A stretch of DNA of 64,000 nucleotides from Pseudophaeobacter profundi (GTDB lineage: Bacteria > Pseudomonadota > Alphaproteobacteria > Rhodobacterales > Rhodobacteraceae), in contig NZ_JARJEF010000007.1 of NCBI RefSeq assembly GCF_029697505.1, forward strand, positions 124,001 through 188,000, read 5' to 3'. A program made the position numbers and the translations under genes. Below the pieces are notes generated by a model, which saw only the letters and a list, made by a program, of their open reading frames with translations, made no database searches and was not told the DNA's origin. Positions 25,284 through 35,200 of the stretch are shown here, one piece after another (position 1 is the stretch's first letter; each line of letters begins with the position of its first letter).

Positions 25284-25418
25284 TCAGGTCGCAAAGACAG
25301 CAAGGAACAGCGCCAGCAGCACCAGAAAGATGCCAAAGCGCGTGGTGAATGTAATGAAGCCTTGGTAGGTCTGCTCTTGTACTTTGCAGTCCATGGTGCC
25401 GTGTTTGTGTTCAGCCAT
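25284..25418 (-). CDS. aa3-type cytochrome c oxidase subunit IV (44 aa)
   Basis: A complete 44-residue frame starting MAEHKHGTMDCKVQEQTYQG, followed by FITFTTRFGIF and one transmembrane helix LVLLALFLAVFA. This is the pattern of the small bacterial aa3-oxidase subunit IV family, a single-helix protein bound to the subunit I-III core. AGGA lies 9 bases before the ATG. The catalytic subunits are not in this window. It is co-oriented with the downstream lipoprotein, which might therefore serve oxidase assembly or be unrelated. Confidence 0.85.
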   Translation of the reverse strand: MAEHKHGTMDCKVQEQTYQGFITFTTRFGIFLVLLALFLAVFAT

Positions 25419-25517
25419 GACAGATCTTCCTATTCGTCTATGTTTTCTGCTGGATACTGGATTTCAAATCGCCTGTCACCACGTCATTGGCGCGCAGGGG
25501 CGTGAAAACCCTGGCCT

Positions 25518-25533
25518 GCGGCCTGCAGGCCGC
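25518..25533. repeat. GCGGCCTGCAGGCCGC palindrome
   Basis: A 16-bp perfect palindrome within the 224-bp gap between the DUF6173-like gene (ends 25643, minus) and the subunit IV gene. With the flanking bases it can fold as a hairpin and may end the DUF6173-like transcript. I see no T-tract on the minus strand. No gene is evident in the rest of the gap. Confidence 0.4.
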
Positions 25534-25642
25534 GGCTTTTGACCGCCAGCCGCCTCTTGGGACGGCCCTATCCAGACCACCGCGCTCGAATCGTCCCCTT
25601 GGCAACACCGCAGGCAACACCAAAGCGCGGGCGGTCTTTTGA

Positions 25643-26143
25643 TCAGACAGGTGCCGCCGGACCGGTCGCCACGGGCAGCTCTGCGACAGCAGGCTCTGCG
25701 TCCAGGTCGCTGGCGAGACGAAAGCCGATGCGATTGGCCGGCACTTCCTTGCGCGGCTTTGGCAGCGCCCGCAGCATCACGTTCATCTGGCTGACATGTT
25801 GCACCAACTGGGTCTTGGCGCCGCTGGCTTCGCTGCCATAGAAGGTGATGATATCGGGGTCATAATAGCCCATACCTTCGATGCGCAGCACCCCGGCGTC
25901 GCCACCGACAAAGCCCATGGCAATCTCATGCTCGGCATCCAGCTGTTTCTCAAAGTTCTGGATATAGAGGATCAGCCGTTCATAGGCCCAGCGTGCCTCG
26001 CTTTTGGCGGCGTCTTTTTGCTGCAGCTTTTCTGGCACCGCGCCCAATCCCTGGCAGGCCTCTGGGTCGGTATGGACCTCGTGCACGCAGGGCAGCACCG
26101 CCGCCTCGACCGCCTCGGCGCTGGTTGAAATCTTGTTGTCCAT
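25643..26143 (-). CDS. DUF6173-like protein (166 aa)
   Basis: A soluble protein of unknown function found widely in Rhodobacteraceae; I believe this is the DUF6173 family but cannot check. The core ARWAYERLILYIQNFEKQLDAEHEIAMGFVGGDAGVLRIEG and SGAKTQLVQHVSQMNVMLRALPK is well formed, and the ends are low-complexity. No signal peptide or membrane segment. It lies 36 bp after the MBL gene on the same strand, in a run that begins with the acyl-CoA dehydrogenase. Confidence 0.78.
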   Translation of the reverse strand: MDNKISTSAEAVEAAVLPCVHEVHTDPEACQGLGAVPEKLQQKDAAKSEARWAYERLILYIQNFEKQLDAEHEIAMGFVGGDAGVLRIEGMGYYDPDIITFYGSEASGAKTQLVQHVSQMNVMLRALPKPRKEVPANRIGFRLASDLDAEPAVAELPVATGPAAPV

Positions 26144-26179
26144 GGCGCGTTACTCCCCTTATCCGGGGTTGCCCCCGAT

Positions 26180-27226
26180 TTATTCCTTGCTCTGGTACAG
26201 CCAGGCACCATCGTCCCGTTTAACACGGCTGACGCGCCCGGTGTGATACAGATGATTGACATGGGCCACCGCCTCGACCAGTGCAAGCCCATACTCGCCT
26301 TCGCCAATCTTACGCTTGAACAGCGGTGCAAAACAATCGGCTGCCGTCTTGGGGCTGTCCAGGTAGTCAACCAGACGATCCAGCCCGCCATGATGGTTGT
26401 CGATCAACTGTCGCATCCGCAGCGGCAACCGGGTAAAAGGCAGCTTGTGCCCGCCCAGCGCCAGATGATCGGCCCGCGCCAGCGGCGCCAGCCGCTCGCA
26501 GGCTTCCAGCCATTCGCCCAAAGGGTCGGCCATGGGTTCGGTGGCATAGACGCCGATATTGGGGCTGATAGAGGCCAGAATCTGATCGCCGCTGATCACC
26601 AGATTGTCATCCCGGCTCCAGAAGGTGACATGTTCCGGCGCATGGCCATTGCCCATGTGCACATCCCAGTCACGCCCGCCCATGCGAAAGACATCGCCCT
26701 GCTGCACGCGGGTAAAGCCGAGCGGCAGGGGATAGACCATATCGGCAAAGTTAAAGGGCCGGTCGGCCACCCGTTTGTCGTAAATTTCAGGAGCCATGCC
26801 AGCGCTGCGATAATAGGCCAGGGTTTCTTCGGGCCAGGTTTCCTGCACATCCAGCGTCAACATCCGGGCAAACAGCCAGGCGGTGCGGCTTGTAACCAGC
26901 TCGGCCCCGTGTTCCGACTGGAACCAGCCGGCAAGCCCGATGTGATCCGGGTGGTGATGGGTGCCCACCACCCGGCTGATCGGCTTGCCCTTCAAGGGGC
27001 CTGCCATCAGGCTTTCCCAGATTTCGCGGCTTTGGCGGGTGTTGAACCCGGTGTCTATTACCGTCCAGCTGTCGCCCTCGTCCAGGGCATAGATATTTAC
27101 ATGGTCCAGCTTCATCGGCAGCGGTTGGCGCAGCCATAGAACGCCTTCGGCCACTTCGATCACCTCGCCCAGGGCGGGTGGTTCTGTCCAGGGCGTGCGC
27201 GGGCCAACTTCGGGAACACTTGCCAT
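26180..27226 (-). CDS. MBL-fold hydrolase
   Basis: 348-residue metallo-beta-lactamase-fold protein with the metal motif THHHPDH, GNGHAPEHV, an ISGDQILASISP Asp and LALGGHKLPF His, plus a C-terminal winged-helix-like part (about 270-348) seen in LACTB2-type hydrolases. Likely a thioesterase or glyoxalase-like hydrolase; the substrate is unknown. The ATG lies one base after the stop of the acyl-CoA dehydrogenase, so the genes are coupled, which suggests a CoA-thioester substrate (inference). Confidence 0.9.
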   Translation of the reverse strand: MASVPEVGPRTPWTEPPALGEVIEVAEGVLWLRQPLPMKLDHVNIYALDEGDSWTVIDTGFNTRQSREIWESLMAGPLKGKPISRVVGTHHHPDHIGLAGWFQSEHGAELVTSRTAWLFARMLTLDVQETWPEETLAYYRSAGMAPEIYDKRVADRPFNFADMVYPLPLGFTRVQQGDVFRMGGRDWDVHMGNGHAPEHVTFWSRDDNLVISGDQILASISPNIGVYATEPMADPLGEWLEACERLAPLARADHLALGGHKLPFTRLPLRMRQLIDNHHGGLDRLVDYLDSPKTAADCFAPLFKRKIGEGEYGLALVEAVAHVNHLYHTGRVSRVKRDDGAWLYQSKE

Positions 27227-27227
27227 A

Positions 27228-28931
27228 TCAGCCTGCCAATTCTTCAAGGTTAAGCGCAAAGGTGCCGGCGGCGCCTTCCTGCACATGGGTCAACAGACCC
27301 AGATGCTCTGGCAGCATCCGCTTGATGTAGAAGCGGGCCAGTTTTTCCCGTGGGCCGCCCTTACCGGCAATCGCCGCTGTCAGGTGGTAATGCCCGCCCA
27401 GCACCCGCGCAAAGGCGCGCAGGTACGGCACCGCCCCGGCAAAGCGATCCTGCAGGTCATCCTGCTCCACCAGCCATTCGGTGGTTTCGCGCAGGGATTC
27501 GCAGGCCTGCCATAGCGCTTCGCCCATATTGGGGTGTGTGGCACGGGCCCCTTCGGCCTGGGCCTCGATCTCGTCGATGATCCGGTAGGCCATATCGCCG
27601 CCATCCATCATCTTGCGCGCCACCAGATCCATTGCCTGGATGCCATTGGTGCCCTCATAGATCGAGGTCACCCGCACATCCCGCAGGAACTGCGCCGCGC
27701 CGGTTTCTTCGATAAAGCCCATGCCGCCATGCACCTGAACCCCCATATCTGCAACGCGAATACCAGTATCGGTGCCAAAGGCCTTGGCAATAGGGGTAAG
27801 GAAGGCGGCCCGCGCCTTCCAGTCGGCGGCCCCGGTGGCGCTGTGCATATCGGTGGCATGGGCGCAGGCCAGCAGGATGGCGCGGGCGGCATAGGTATCG
27901 GCCTTCATCTCCATCAGCATCCGGCGCACATCAGCGTGATCCGCAATCACCCCCGAGGCAGATTTGCCTTGTTTGCGTTCCAGCGCATATTCCAGCGCCT
28001 GCTGCGTAGCGGCCTCGGCGATGCCAGCCCCCTGGCCCCCAACGCCAAGGCGCGCATTGTTCATCATGGTGAACATCGCCGCCATGCCGCCGTGTTCAGG
28101 CCCCACCAGCCAGCCCTTGGCACCGTCAAACTGCATTACGCAGGTCGGGCTACCGTGCAGACCCATCTTGTGTTCCAGGCTGACCACGCCCAGCGTATTG
28201 GCCGCCCCCAAAGAGCCATCTGCTTCCGGTAGGAATTTTGGCACCAGGAACAGCGAAATTCCCTTGGTCCCGGCCGCGCCATCGGGCAGCCGCGCCAACA
28301 CCAGGTGGCAGATGTTTTCCGCAAAGTCATTATCCCCCCAGGAGATAAAGATCTTCTGGCCCGTCACCGCATAAGAGCCATCGCCATTTGGTTCCGCCCT
28401 AGAGCTGAGCGCCCCCACATCGGATCCCGCCTGCGGTTCCGTCAGGTTCATGGTGCCGGTCCATTCGCCGGAAATCAGCTTGGGCAGGTAAAGCGCCTTC
28501 AAATCATCGCTGGCGTGATGTTCCAGCGCTTCGATCTGACCCTGGCTCATCAAGGGGGCCAGTTGCAGCGACAGGCAGGCAGCGCTCATCATCTCGTTCA
28601 CGGCGCTTGTCAGGGTCATCGGCAGCCCCATGCCGCCATGTTCGGGGGCCGCGCTCATGCCGATCCAGCCGCCCTCGGCGATGGCGCGAAACCCCGCGCC
28701 AAACCCCGGAGATGTCTGCACCGTTTTATCTTTCAGTACGGCTGGCTGCAGGTCGCCCCCGCGTTGCAATGGCGCCATCACCTCGTCGCACAGCTTGCCC
28801 GCCTCGCCAAGGATTGCCGAAACCACGTCTGCGCTGGCCTCGCTGAACCGCTCGGTCTGGGCGATCTGGTCAAAACCGATCACGGTGTTCAGCAGGAATT
28901 CATACTCGGATACGGGGGCACGGAAGGTCAT
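27228..28931 (-). CDS. DmdC-type acyl-CoA dehydrogenase
   Basis: FAD-dependent acyl-CoA dehydrogenase of 567 residues, longer than usual because of the C-terminal extension typical of 3-methylmercaptopropionyl-CoA dehydrogenase (DmdC) and relatives. Starts MTFRAPVSEYEFLLNTVIGF; MNLTEPQAGSDVGAL is the FAD/substrate loop, HGGMGFIEETGAAQFLRDVRVTSIYEGTNGIQAMDL carries the catalytic Glu region. Roseobacters have several DmdC paralogues, so DMSP demethylation is possible but not proven; dmdB and dmdD are absent here. AGAGGA precedes the ATG at 28931. Electrons would go through ETF to the ETF-QO at 15067. Confidence 0.88.
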   Translation of the reverse strand: MTFRAPVSEYEFLLNTVIGFDQIAQTERFSEASADVVSAILGEAGKLCDEVMAPLQRGGDLQPAVLKDKTVQTSPGFGAGFRAIAEGGWIGMSAAPEHGGMGLPMTLTSAVNEMMSAACLSLQLAPLMSQGQIEALEHHASDDLKALYLPKLISGEWTGTMNLTEPQAGSDVGALSSRAEPNGDGSYAVTGQKIFISWGDNDFAENICHLVLARLPDGAAGTKGISLFLVPKFLPEADGSLGAANTLGVVSLEHKMGLHGSPTCVMQFDGAKGWLVGPEHGGMAAMFTMMNNARLGVGGQGAGIAEAATQQALEYALERKQGKSASGVIADHADVRRMLMEMKADTYAARAILLACAHATDMHSATGAADWKARAAFLTPIAKAFGTDTGIRVADMGVQVHGGMGFIEETGAAQFLRDVRVTSIYEGTNGIQAMDLVARKMMDGGDMAYRIIDEIEAQAEGARATHPNMGEALWQACESLRETTEWLVEQDDLQDRFAGAVPYLRAFARVLGGHYHLTAAIAGKGGPREKLARFYIKRMLPEHLGLLTHVQEGAAGTFALNLEELAG

Positions 28932-29112
28932 GGGCGTCCTCTTGTCGGCCGGATACTCTCGTCGGCCTGAATTTATCGACCAAAATGGCCGTTCACGGGT
29001 AATACCGGGTGCAAGGCTTGGCATTGCCACAGCCGCCCGGTATGTCTGTTTAGCTGTTCGATTACCTAACTGCAGCCACTTTGCAATCAACCAAAACGCC
29101 GCGTCACCAAAA

Positions 29113-30087
29113 ATGCCAGAAAACACTGCCCCCAAAGCAACCGAAATACTGCCTGCGACAGCGGCTGGCCTGACCCGTGCTGCAGATCTGTTGCGCGCTG
29201 GTGAATTGGTCTCTTTCCCAACAGAAACAGTCTATGGGCTGGGGGCAGATGCCCGGCAGGGCAATGCGGTTGCGGCGATTTATGCCGCCAAGGGACGTCC
29301 CAGTTTCAATCCGCTGATTGCCCATGTGGCCTCGGCCAAGGCTGCAAAACGTCACGTCATCTGGAACGCCTGGGCGGAAACCCTCGCCCGCGCCTTCTGG
29401 CCGGGACCGCTGACCCTGGTGCTGCCGCTGGCGCCGGATCACGGGATCTCTGATCTGGTCACTGCCGGGCTGGATACACTGGCGGTACGTGTTCCGGCCC
29501 ATCCCACCGCACAGAGGCTACTATCAGAACTGGATGGTCCGCTGGCCGCACCCTCGGCCAACCCTTCGGGACGCATCAGCCCTACCACTGCCGATCATGT
29601 CATGGCCGGTCTCTCCGGGCGGATCGCCGCCGTGGTCGCGGATGGCGCCTGCGGCGTTGGGCTGGAATCCACCATCCTGGGCCTGGCCGGTGACGCGCCC
29701 GTTCTGCTGCGCCCGGGTGGTCTGGCCGCCGAGGATATCGAGGCAGCTCTGGGCCGGCCCCTGGCCACACGCGACCTGCACGATCCCCTGACAGCGCCCG
29801 GGCAGTTGTTGTCACACTACGCGCCACAAGAGCGCGTGCGGCTGAACGCCTCAGCCCCGCGCGCGGGCGAATGCTACCTCGGTTTTGGCCGCTACAGCGG
29901 CGCCCGCGCCCACGATCTGTCGCTGTCGCCAACGGGTGACCTGGTCGAGGCCGCCGCAAATCTCTTTGGACACCTGCATCAGCTGGATACCCTGGGGCAG
30001 CCCATCGCCGTAGCCCCCATTCCGGAGACCGGGCTGGGGGCGGCCATCAATGACAGGTTGCGCCGCGCCGCGGCCCCCCGCGACTGA
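29113..30087 (+). CDS. L-threonylcarbamoyladenylate synthase (Sua5/YrdC)
   Basis: Makes threonylcarbamoyl-AMP from threonine, bicarbonate and ATP for the t6A37 modification of ANN-reading tRNAs. 324 residues: YrdC domain (about 12-205) with GELVSFPTETVYGLGADA, KGRPSFNPLIAHV, FWPGPLTLVL, PSANPSGRISPT and STILGL, then a linker and a C-terminal Sua5 domain. The two-domain layout makes it Sua5-type rather than the short TsaC. The start is the ATG at 29113; no strong Shine-Dalgarno is visible. Divergent from the acyl-CoA dehydrogenase. Confidence 0.94.
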   Translation: MPENTAPKATEILPATAAGLTRAADLLRAGELVSFPTETVYGLGADARQGNAVAAIYAAKGRPSFNPLIAHVASAKAAKRHVIWNAWAETLARAFWPGPLTLVLPLAPDHGISDLVTAGLDTLAVRVPAHPTAQRLLSELDGPLAAPSANPSGRISPTTADHVMAGLSGRIAAVVADGACGVGLESTILGLAGDAPVLLRPGGLAAEDIEAALGRPLATRDLHDPLTAPGQLLSHYAPQERVRLNASAPRAGECYLGFGRYSGARAHDLSLSPTGDLVEAAANLFGHLHQLDTLGQPIAVAPIPETGLGAAINDRLRRAAAPRD

Positions 30088-30107
30088 TGACCTGACGCGG
30101 GCCCGTC

Positions 30108-30665
30108 TCAGGCGGTGCCCGCACTGGCCGAAAGCGTCAGCGGGTCGATCCCCAGAGACCCCAGCGCCGCGCCCCATTTCTCGCCATCCTCGGTGTCAAA
30201 AATCAGCGCATCCGTGCTCTCGGTGGTCAGCCAGCCATTGGCGATGATCTCGGCCTCCAGCTGCCCCGGCCCCCAGCCGGCATAGCCCAGCATGATCAAC
30301 AGCTGCTTTGGCCCGTTGCCCTGGGCAATATCTTCCAGCACATCCAGCGTTGCGGTCATCCCATATCTGGGCGGCACCCGCAGCGATTTTATCCGCGACT
30401 CGTACTCCTGCGAGTGCAGTACAAAGCCACGCTGGGTCTCCACCGGACCGCCAAACCGGATCGCCTGGGCACCCTGTTCGGCATCGGTAACCGGAATTTC
30501 CAATTGGGTCAGAAGATTGTTCAGCTTCACATCGGGGGCCACCTTGTTGATGATCAGCCCCATCGCCCCCTCATCACTATGGGAACACAGGAAGATCACC
30601 GAATGTTCAAACCGTGGATCACCTATGCCCGGCATTGCTATCAAGAGTTTCCCGGTAAGATCCAT
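30108..30665 (-). CDS. YqgE/AlgH family protein
   Basis: A 185-residue conserved protein of the UPF0301/AlgH family. MDLTGKLLIAMPGIGDPRFEHSVIFLCSH and EGAMGLIINK are the family hallmarks, as is GPVETQRGFVLHS. Its biochemical role is unsettled; the name comes from an alginate regulation phenotype in Pseudomonas. The ATG at 30665 has GGCGGAG immediately upstream and matches the family N-terminus. Divergent from the DsbD-like gene with a 156-bp gap. Confidence 0.93.
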   Translation of the reverse strand: MDLTGKLLIAMPGIGDPRFEHSVIFLCSHSDEGAMGLIINKVAPDVKLNNLLTQLEIPVTDAEQGAQAIRFGGPVETQRGFVLHSQEYESRIKSLRVPPRYGMTATLDVLEDIAQGNGPKQLLIMLGYAGWGPGQLEAEIIANGWLTTESTDALIFDTEDGEKWGAALGSLGIDPLTLSASAGTA

Positions 30666-30821
30666 GCTCCGCCCTTTCTTATATTCCAAAATAGCGCCAC
30701 ACCAGCATGCCGCCCGGGCGCGCCGGGTGCAAGGGGCAGCGGGATATCACCCCGCCGCCCGCGTTCATGGGTGACCGGATCGTGACTTGGCTTTTTGTCG
30801 CCAAAGGCCCATCTATACCGC

Positions 30822-31736
30822 ATGACAAAACCGCATCGCCCAAGCCCATCGCCCGCCCCTGATCTGGCCCGCCCTGAACAGCCCTACCGCCGTTCCTGGG
30901 CGCAGCTTCTGGTGCCCTCCCTTGCCTTGCTGGCGCTTTTGGGTGGGGTGGGTCTGACACCGCAGCCCGCGACGGCCCAAAGCGCGCCGACAAGCGACAC
31001 CACGCATCTGGTGCAGATAGAGGTGCTGGATGGAGGGCTTACAGCGGATGGCCGCTATACCGGCGCTCTGCGCCTGACCCTGCGCGAGGGCTGGAAAACC
31101 TATTGGCGCAGCCCTGGCGAGGCCGGAATCCCGCCGCGCTTTACCTGGCGTGGGTCGCGCAATATCGGCGAAATGTCGATGACCTGGCCCGCACCGCAGG
31201 TGTTTTCCACCTCTGGCTACCAGACCATCGGCTATCACGACCAGCTGGTGCTGCCGATTGAAATCACCCCAGAACATGCAGGCCGCCCCGTACGGCTGAA
31301 AGGGCGGATGGAACTGGGGATCTGCAAGGATGTCTGTGTGCCATCCGAACTCAACTTTGATCATCAGCTGGATGCCAAGGCCGGGCGCAATACCGCCATT
31401 GTTGCCGCGCTTGCCAGTCGCCCCTATTCCGCCCGCGAAGCCGGGGTTGTGGCGGCGACGTGTCAGCTAAAGCCCTCGAAATACGGGATCCAAGTTGAGG
31501 CCCGGATTACCATGCCCAGCGCTGGCGGGACAGAAGTTGCGGTGATCGAACCAGGCTCTGCGCATCTCTATTCCGGGGGTACCCAGACCCGGCGCAGCGG
31601 CAAGACCCTGATCGCCACGGCAGAGCTGATGGCGGCAAAAACCGGCACCCTGCCTGCGGTGGATCGCTCGCGCCTGCGCATTACCGTATTAGGATCAAAA
31701 CATGCCGTAGATATTACCGGCTGCACCGCAGGATGA
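30822..31736 (+). CDS. Exported DsbD N-terminal-domain-like protein
   Basis: 304 residues. A hydrophobic segment (LVPSLALLALLGGVGL) preceded by a Pro/Arg-rich N-terminus looks like a signal peptide with cleavage near ATAQS. The rest matches the DsbD alpha-domain-like fold: LREGWKTYWRSPGEAGIPPRF, YHDQLVLPIEI and the redox pair in GICKDVCVP. It lacks the membrane and thioredoxin parts of DsbD, so it may accept or pass electrons to another thiol protein in the periplasm. The ATG at 30822 is preferred over a TTG nine codons before. A Nudix gene follows 10 bp downstream. Confidence 0.85.
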   Translation: MTKPHRPSPSPAPDLARPEQPYRRSWAQLLVPSLALLALLGGVGLTPQPATAQSAPTSDTTHLVQIEVLDGGLTADGRYTGALRLTLREGWKTYWRSPGEAGIPPRFTWRGSRNIGEMSMTWPAPQVFSTSGYQTIGYHDQLVLPIEITPEHAGRPVRLKGRMELGICKDVCVPSELNFDHQLDAKAGRNTAIVAALASRPYSAREAGVVAATCQLKPSKYGIQVEARITMPSAGGTEVAVIEPGSAHLYSGGTQTRRSGKTLIATAELMAAKTGTLPAVDRSRLRITVLGSKHAVDITGCTAG

Positions 31737-31746
31737 CCAAGACAGC

Positions 31747-32211
31747 ATGACCAATACAGGCGCTCCCCCTCCGCTTGCGATGCCCGTCGCGCCGCAAATA
31801 CCGATTCTGGGTGCCATTGCAGTGGTCTACCACCAGGGCCGGGTGCTGCTGATCCAGCGTAAAAACCCGCCCAATGCCGGTGCCTGGGGCTTTCCCGGTG
31901 GCCATGTAGAACTGGGCGAAACCGCACTCGCGGCTGCCCGGCGCGAACTGGCCGAAGAAACCGGCATCCATGCCCGTCCGCTGGAATATCTCACCAATAT
32001 TGATGTCATGCTGCACGATGCGCAGGGGCAGGTAGAAAAGCAATATCTGCTGACGGCCGTGCTCTGCGCCTATGAAAGCGGCACGGCGCAGGCTGCGGAT
32101 GATGCGCTCGACGCCCGCTGGCTCGCCGTGGACAGTATCGAACAGCAGGGCTTGGCGCTGATTGAACAGGTCGCCGCAGTTGCCCGTCTGGCCCGCGCCA
32201 GATCTCTTTAA
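31747..32211 (+). CDS. Nudix hydrolase
   Basis: 154 residues with a complete Nudix box, GGHVELGETALAAARRELAE plus ETGI, following AWGFP. It resembles ADP-ribose pyrophosphatase/MutT-like housecleaning enzymes; the nucleotide substrate cannot be told. It lies 10 bp after the DsbD-like gene, likely the same operon, and is convergent with the RND pump (40-bp gap). Confidence 0.92.
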   Translation: MTNTGAPPPLAMPVAPQIPILGAIAVVYHQGRVLLIQRKNPPNAGAWGFPGGHVELGETALAAARRELAEETGIHARPLEYLTNIDVMLHDAQGQVEKQYLLTAVLCAYESGTAQAADDALDARWLAVDSIEQQGLALIEQVAAVARLARARSL

Positions 32212-32251
32212 CCCCACTGGCCTTGGGCCGCGTCTGGCTGGCGCGCAGGCC

Positions 32252-35200
32252 CTATACTTGACGACGCAGGCGCATCCCATAGCCCAGCGCCGCAATCAGA
32301 TAGGCCAGCACTGTCAGCACCGCGATGCCGCCAAGGGCCAGCAACAGCGCAGCCCGTAGCGGATCAAACGCCGCCAGGCCCGGCAGCAGATCCCGCAGGA
32401 GCGGCAGTATTGTTCCCCGAGCCATGGTCCAGCCCAGCGTCGCCGCCAGCCAGCCCACCTGAACAAAGCCGACAGCAAGCATCAACCAGTGCAGCCCCGC
32501 CTGCCTGCCGCCACGCAAAGCCCGGCGCAGCGCCGTCAGGGGGCGCACCGCATCCTGCTGAATTGCAACCAGGGCAGGCACCACCAACAGAACCAGGAAC
32601 ATGCCAAAGCCCAAGCCAAAGACCAGAGTGATCACCGTCGGCTTCAGGAACTGTGCCTGCTGCGAGCTTTCATACATCAAAGGCGCCAGCCCCAGCACCG
32701 TTGTCAAAGTCGTCAACATCACCGGCCGCAACCGGTCCGCCGCCCCGTCAACGATTGACGGCACCAAGCCGCGGGTTTCGGCGTATTCGTCGATGGTGGT
32801 GACCAGAACGATGGAATCATTGATGATAATCCCGGTCATGCCCAGCAGGCCAATCACGGTGAACATGCTTAACGGGACATCCCAGACGTAGTGGCCCCAG
32901 ATGGTGCCCACCAAGCCAAAGGGGATGATCGCCATCACCACCAGCGGCCGGGTCCAGCTGGCAAAGATCCAGGCCAGCACCAGATAGATCCCCGCCAGAC
33001 ACAGAATCAGCCCGGTGCCGGCATCGCTAAGAAAATCGCTTTCCTGCTCGCTCAGCCCGCTGAGCCGCCATTCCACCTGCAGACGGCTGGCGATATCGGG
33101 CAGAATTTCTTCCTCCAGTGCCTTGGTGATCTCGGCGGCACGGGTCGGGTCGTCTTCGGAAATATCACCGGTGACGCTAATCACCCGAATGCCATTTTCC
33201 CGCCGCACCGTGGAAAACCCGGTGCGCTGCGTCACCGAGACGATATCGGCCAGCGGCACATAGATTCCACTGGGGGTGCGCATCAATGTGCGTTCCAGAA
33301 AATCCGCCGACAGCTCATCGCGGGGCAGTTCGACTCGTATTTCGGCACTGCGCGGCCCTTCTGGATAGGTCGCCGCCTCGATCCCGTTCAACCGCGCCCG
33401 CAGCGCCCGGCCCAGACTGTCGATGGTAAAGTTCAACGCCTGGCCCTGCGGCGTCAGCTCCAGCACCACCTCTTCCTTGTCATAGGCAAGGTTGTCTTCA
33501 ACCGCCGAGACCTCCGGATAGCGCAGCAGGGCGGTCTTCAGATCCTGTGATGCGCGCTTGAGCACCTGCACATCAGCGCCGTAGAACTGCACATCCAACG
33601 CATCGCCCCCCGGCCCAGACCGCCAGCTACGGAAGGAGACCGTTTCCACCAGCGGGTGATGCACCACCTCTTCCTGCAACGCCGCCACATAGGCAAAGCT
33701 GGAATACTCGGGGCGCAGATCCGCGTCGATCAGTTCAATCGAGAGGCCCCCCAGAAGATCTGTATCCTTCGCCTCAACCCCGGACAGGCCGCGCCCCGCA
33801 TTGCCGCCGACCTCGGCAATGACAAAATTCACCGGATCAACGCCTCCGTAGCGGCTGGCAAACGCAGCGCCCGTGGCCGCCGCCGCGCGCTGCATTTCCT
33901 GCATCATTGCAACGGTATCGGCACGGGTTGCCCCCTCGACCATGGCAAAGTTGCCGGTGACCGAACCACGCTCTGGCGCGTTAAAGAACCGCCACTGCAC
34001 CTCGTTGCTGATGAACAGCGCCATCTGGCTGGCCAGAATGGTCACCGCGCCGGCCAGCACCACATAGCGCGCGCGCACCACCAGGGCCATCAGCCGACGG
34101 AACAGATGATCGCGCACCCAGCGAAAGCCGCGATTGACGATCCGGTTGGGCCAGTCGTACCAATGTTGCTTTTGCGCATGGGTCAGCGCATGCGCCATGT
34201 GATGCGGCAGGATCAAGAAGCATTCTGCCAATGACGCCGCCAGAACCGCAATCACCGTAAAGGGAATATCGCGGATCAGATCGCCAAAACGGCCGCCAAT
34301 CGCCGTCAGCCCAAAGAACGCGATGATGGTGGTCAGCGTCGCGGCGAAGACGGGCATGGCCATGCGCCGGGCGGCGTTTTCTGCCGCCTGCATCGGATCT
34401 TCACCCAGACGGCGCACGCGAAAATCGGCGTGTTCGCCCACCACGATGGCATCATCCACCACAATCCCAAGCGTGATGATCAGACCAAACAGGCTGATCA
34501 TGTTGATGGTGATGCCCGCAGCATACATCAGCGCCACGGCGGCAAACATCGCCGCCGGAATGCCCGCGGCCACCCAAAAGGCAATACGGCTGTTCAGGAA
34601 CAGGAACAGCAGCGCCACCACCAGCGCCAGCCCCATCAAGCCATTGTCGATCAGAATATCCAATCTGTCGGAAATCCGTTCTGCGCGAGTGCGGATCAGC
34701 TCTGCCGTGACCCCCTGCGGAAGGGTGCGTTGCAGCGCATCCACCACCTGTTGCACCTTGGCCTGAATAGCGATGGCATTGCCCATGTCGGCGCGGTCCA
34801 CCCGGATCGACATCGCGGGATTGTCACCGACAAAATAGGATCGCTTGCGATCCACCCCTTCGCGGGTGATCTGTGCCAGATCGCCGATGGTCAGCACCGA
34901 TCCATCAGCATTGTTGCGCAGCACGATGCCCGCTATTTCTTCGGGGCTACGCTTTTCGCGACCGGTGCGCACCCGCGTATTGGCCCCCGTAACATCACCC
35001 GCCGGGTCAGCATCAACCTCGGCGGCGATGGCATCGGCGATCTCGCTCATGGAGATGTCATGGGTGATCAGGCTGGACGAAGGCACCTCGACCAGGGTGC
35101 GGGGCGCGGCCAGGCCGCGAATGGTTGTCCGGGTAACGCCGACCTCAAACAGCCGCACCACCAGTTCATCCGCAAAGAGCCCCAGCTGACCCGCCGCAAG

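Noticed and set aside
27228-28931. Naming the acyl-CoA dehydrogenase dmdC outright
   Set aside because: Roseobacters carry several paralogues of this type, and dmdB, dmdD and dmdA are not here, so DMSP metabolism is not proven.
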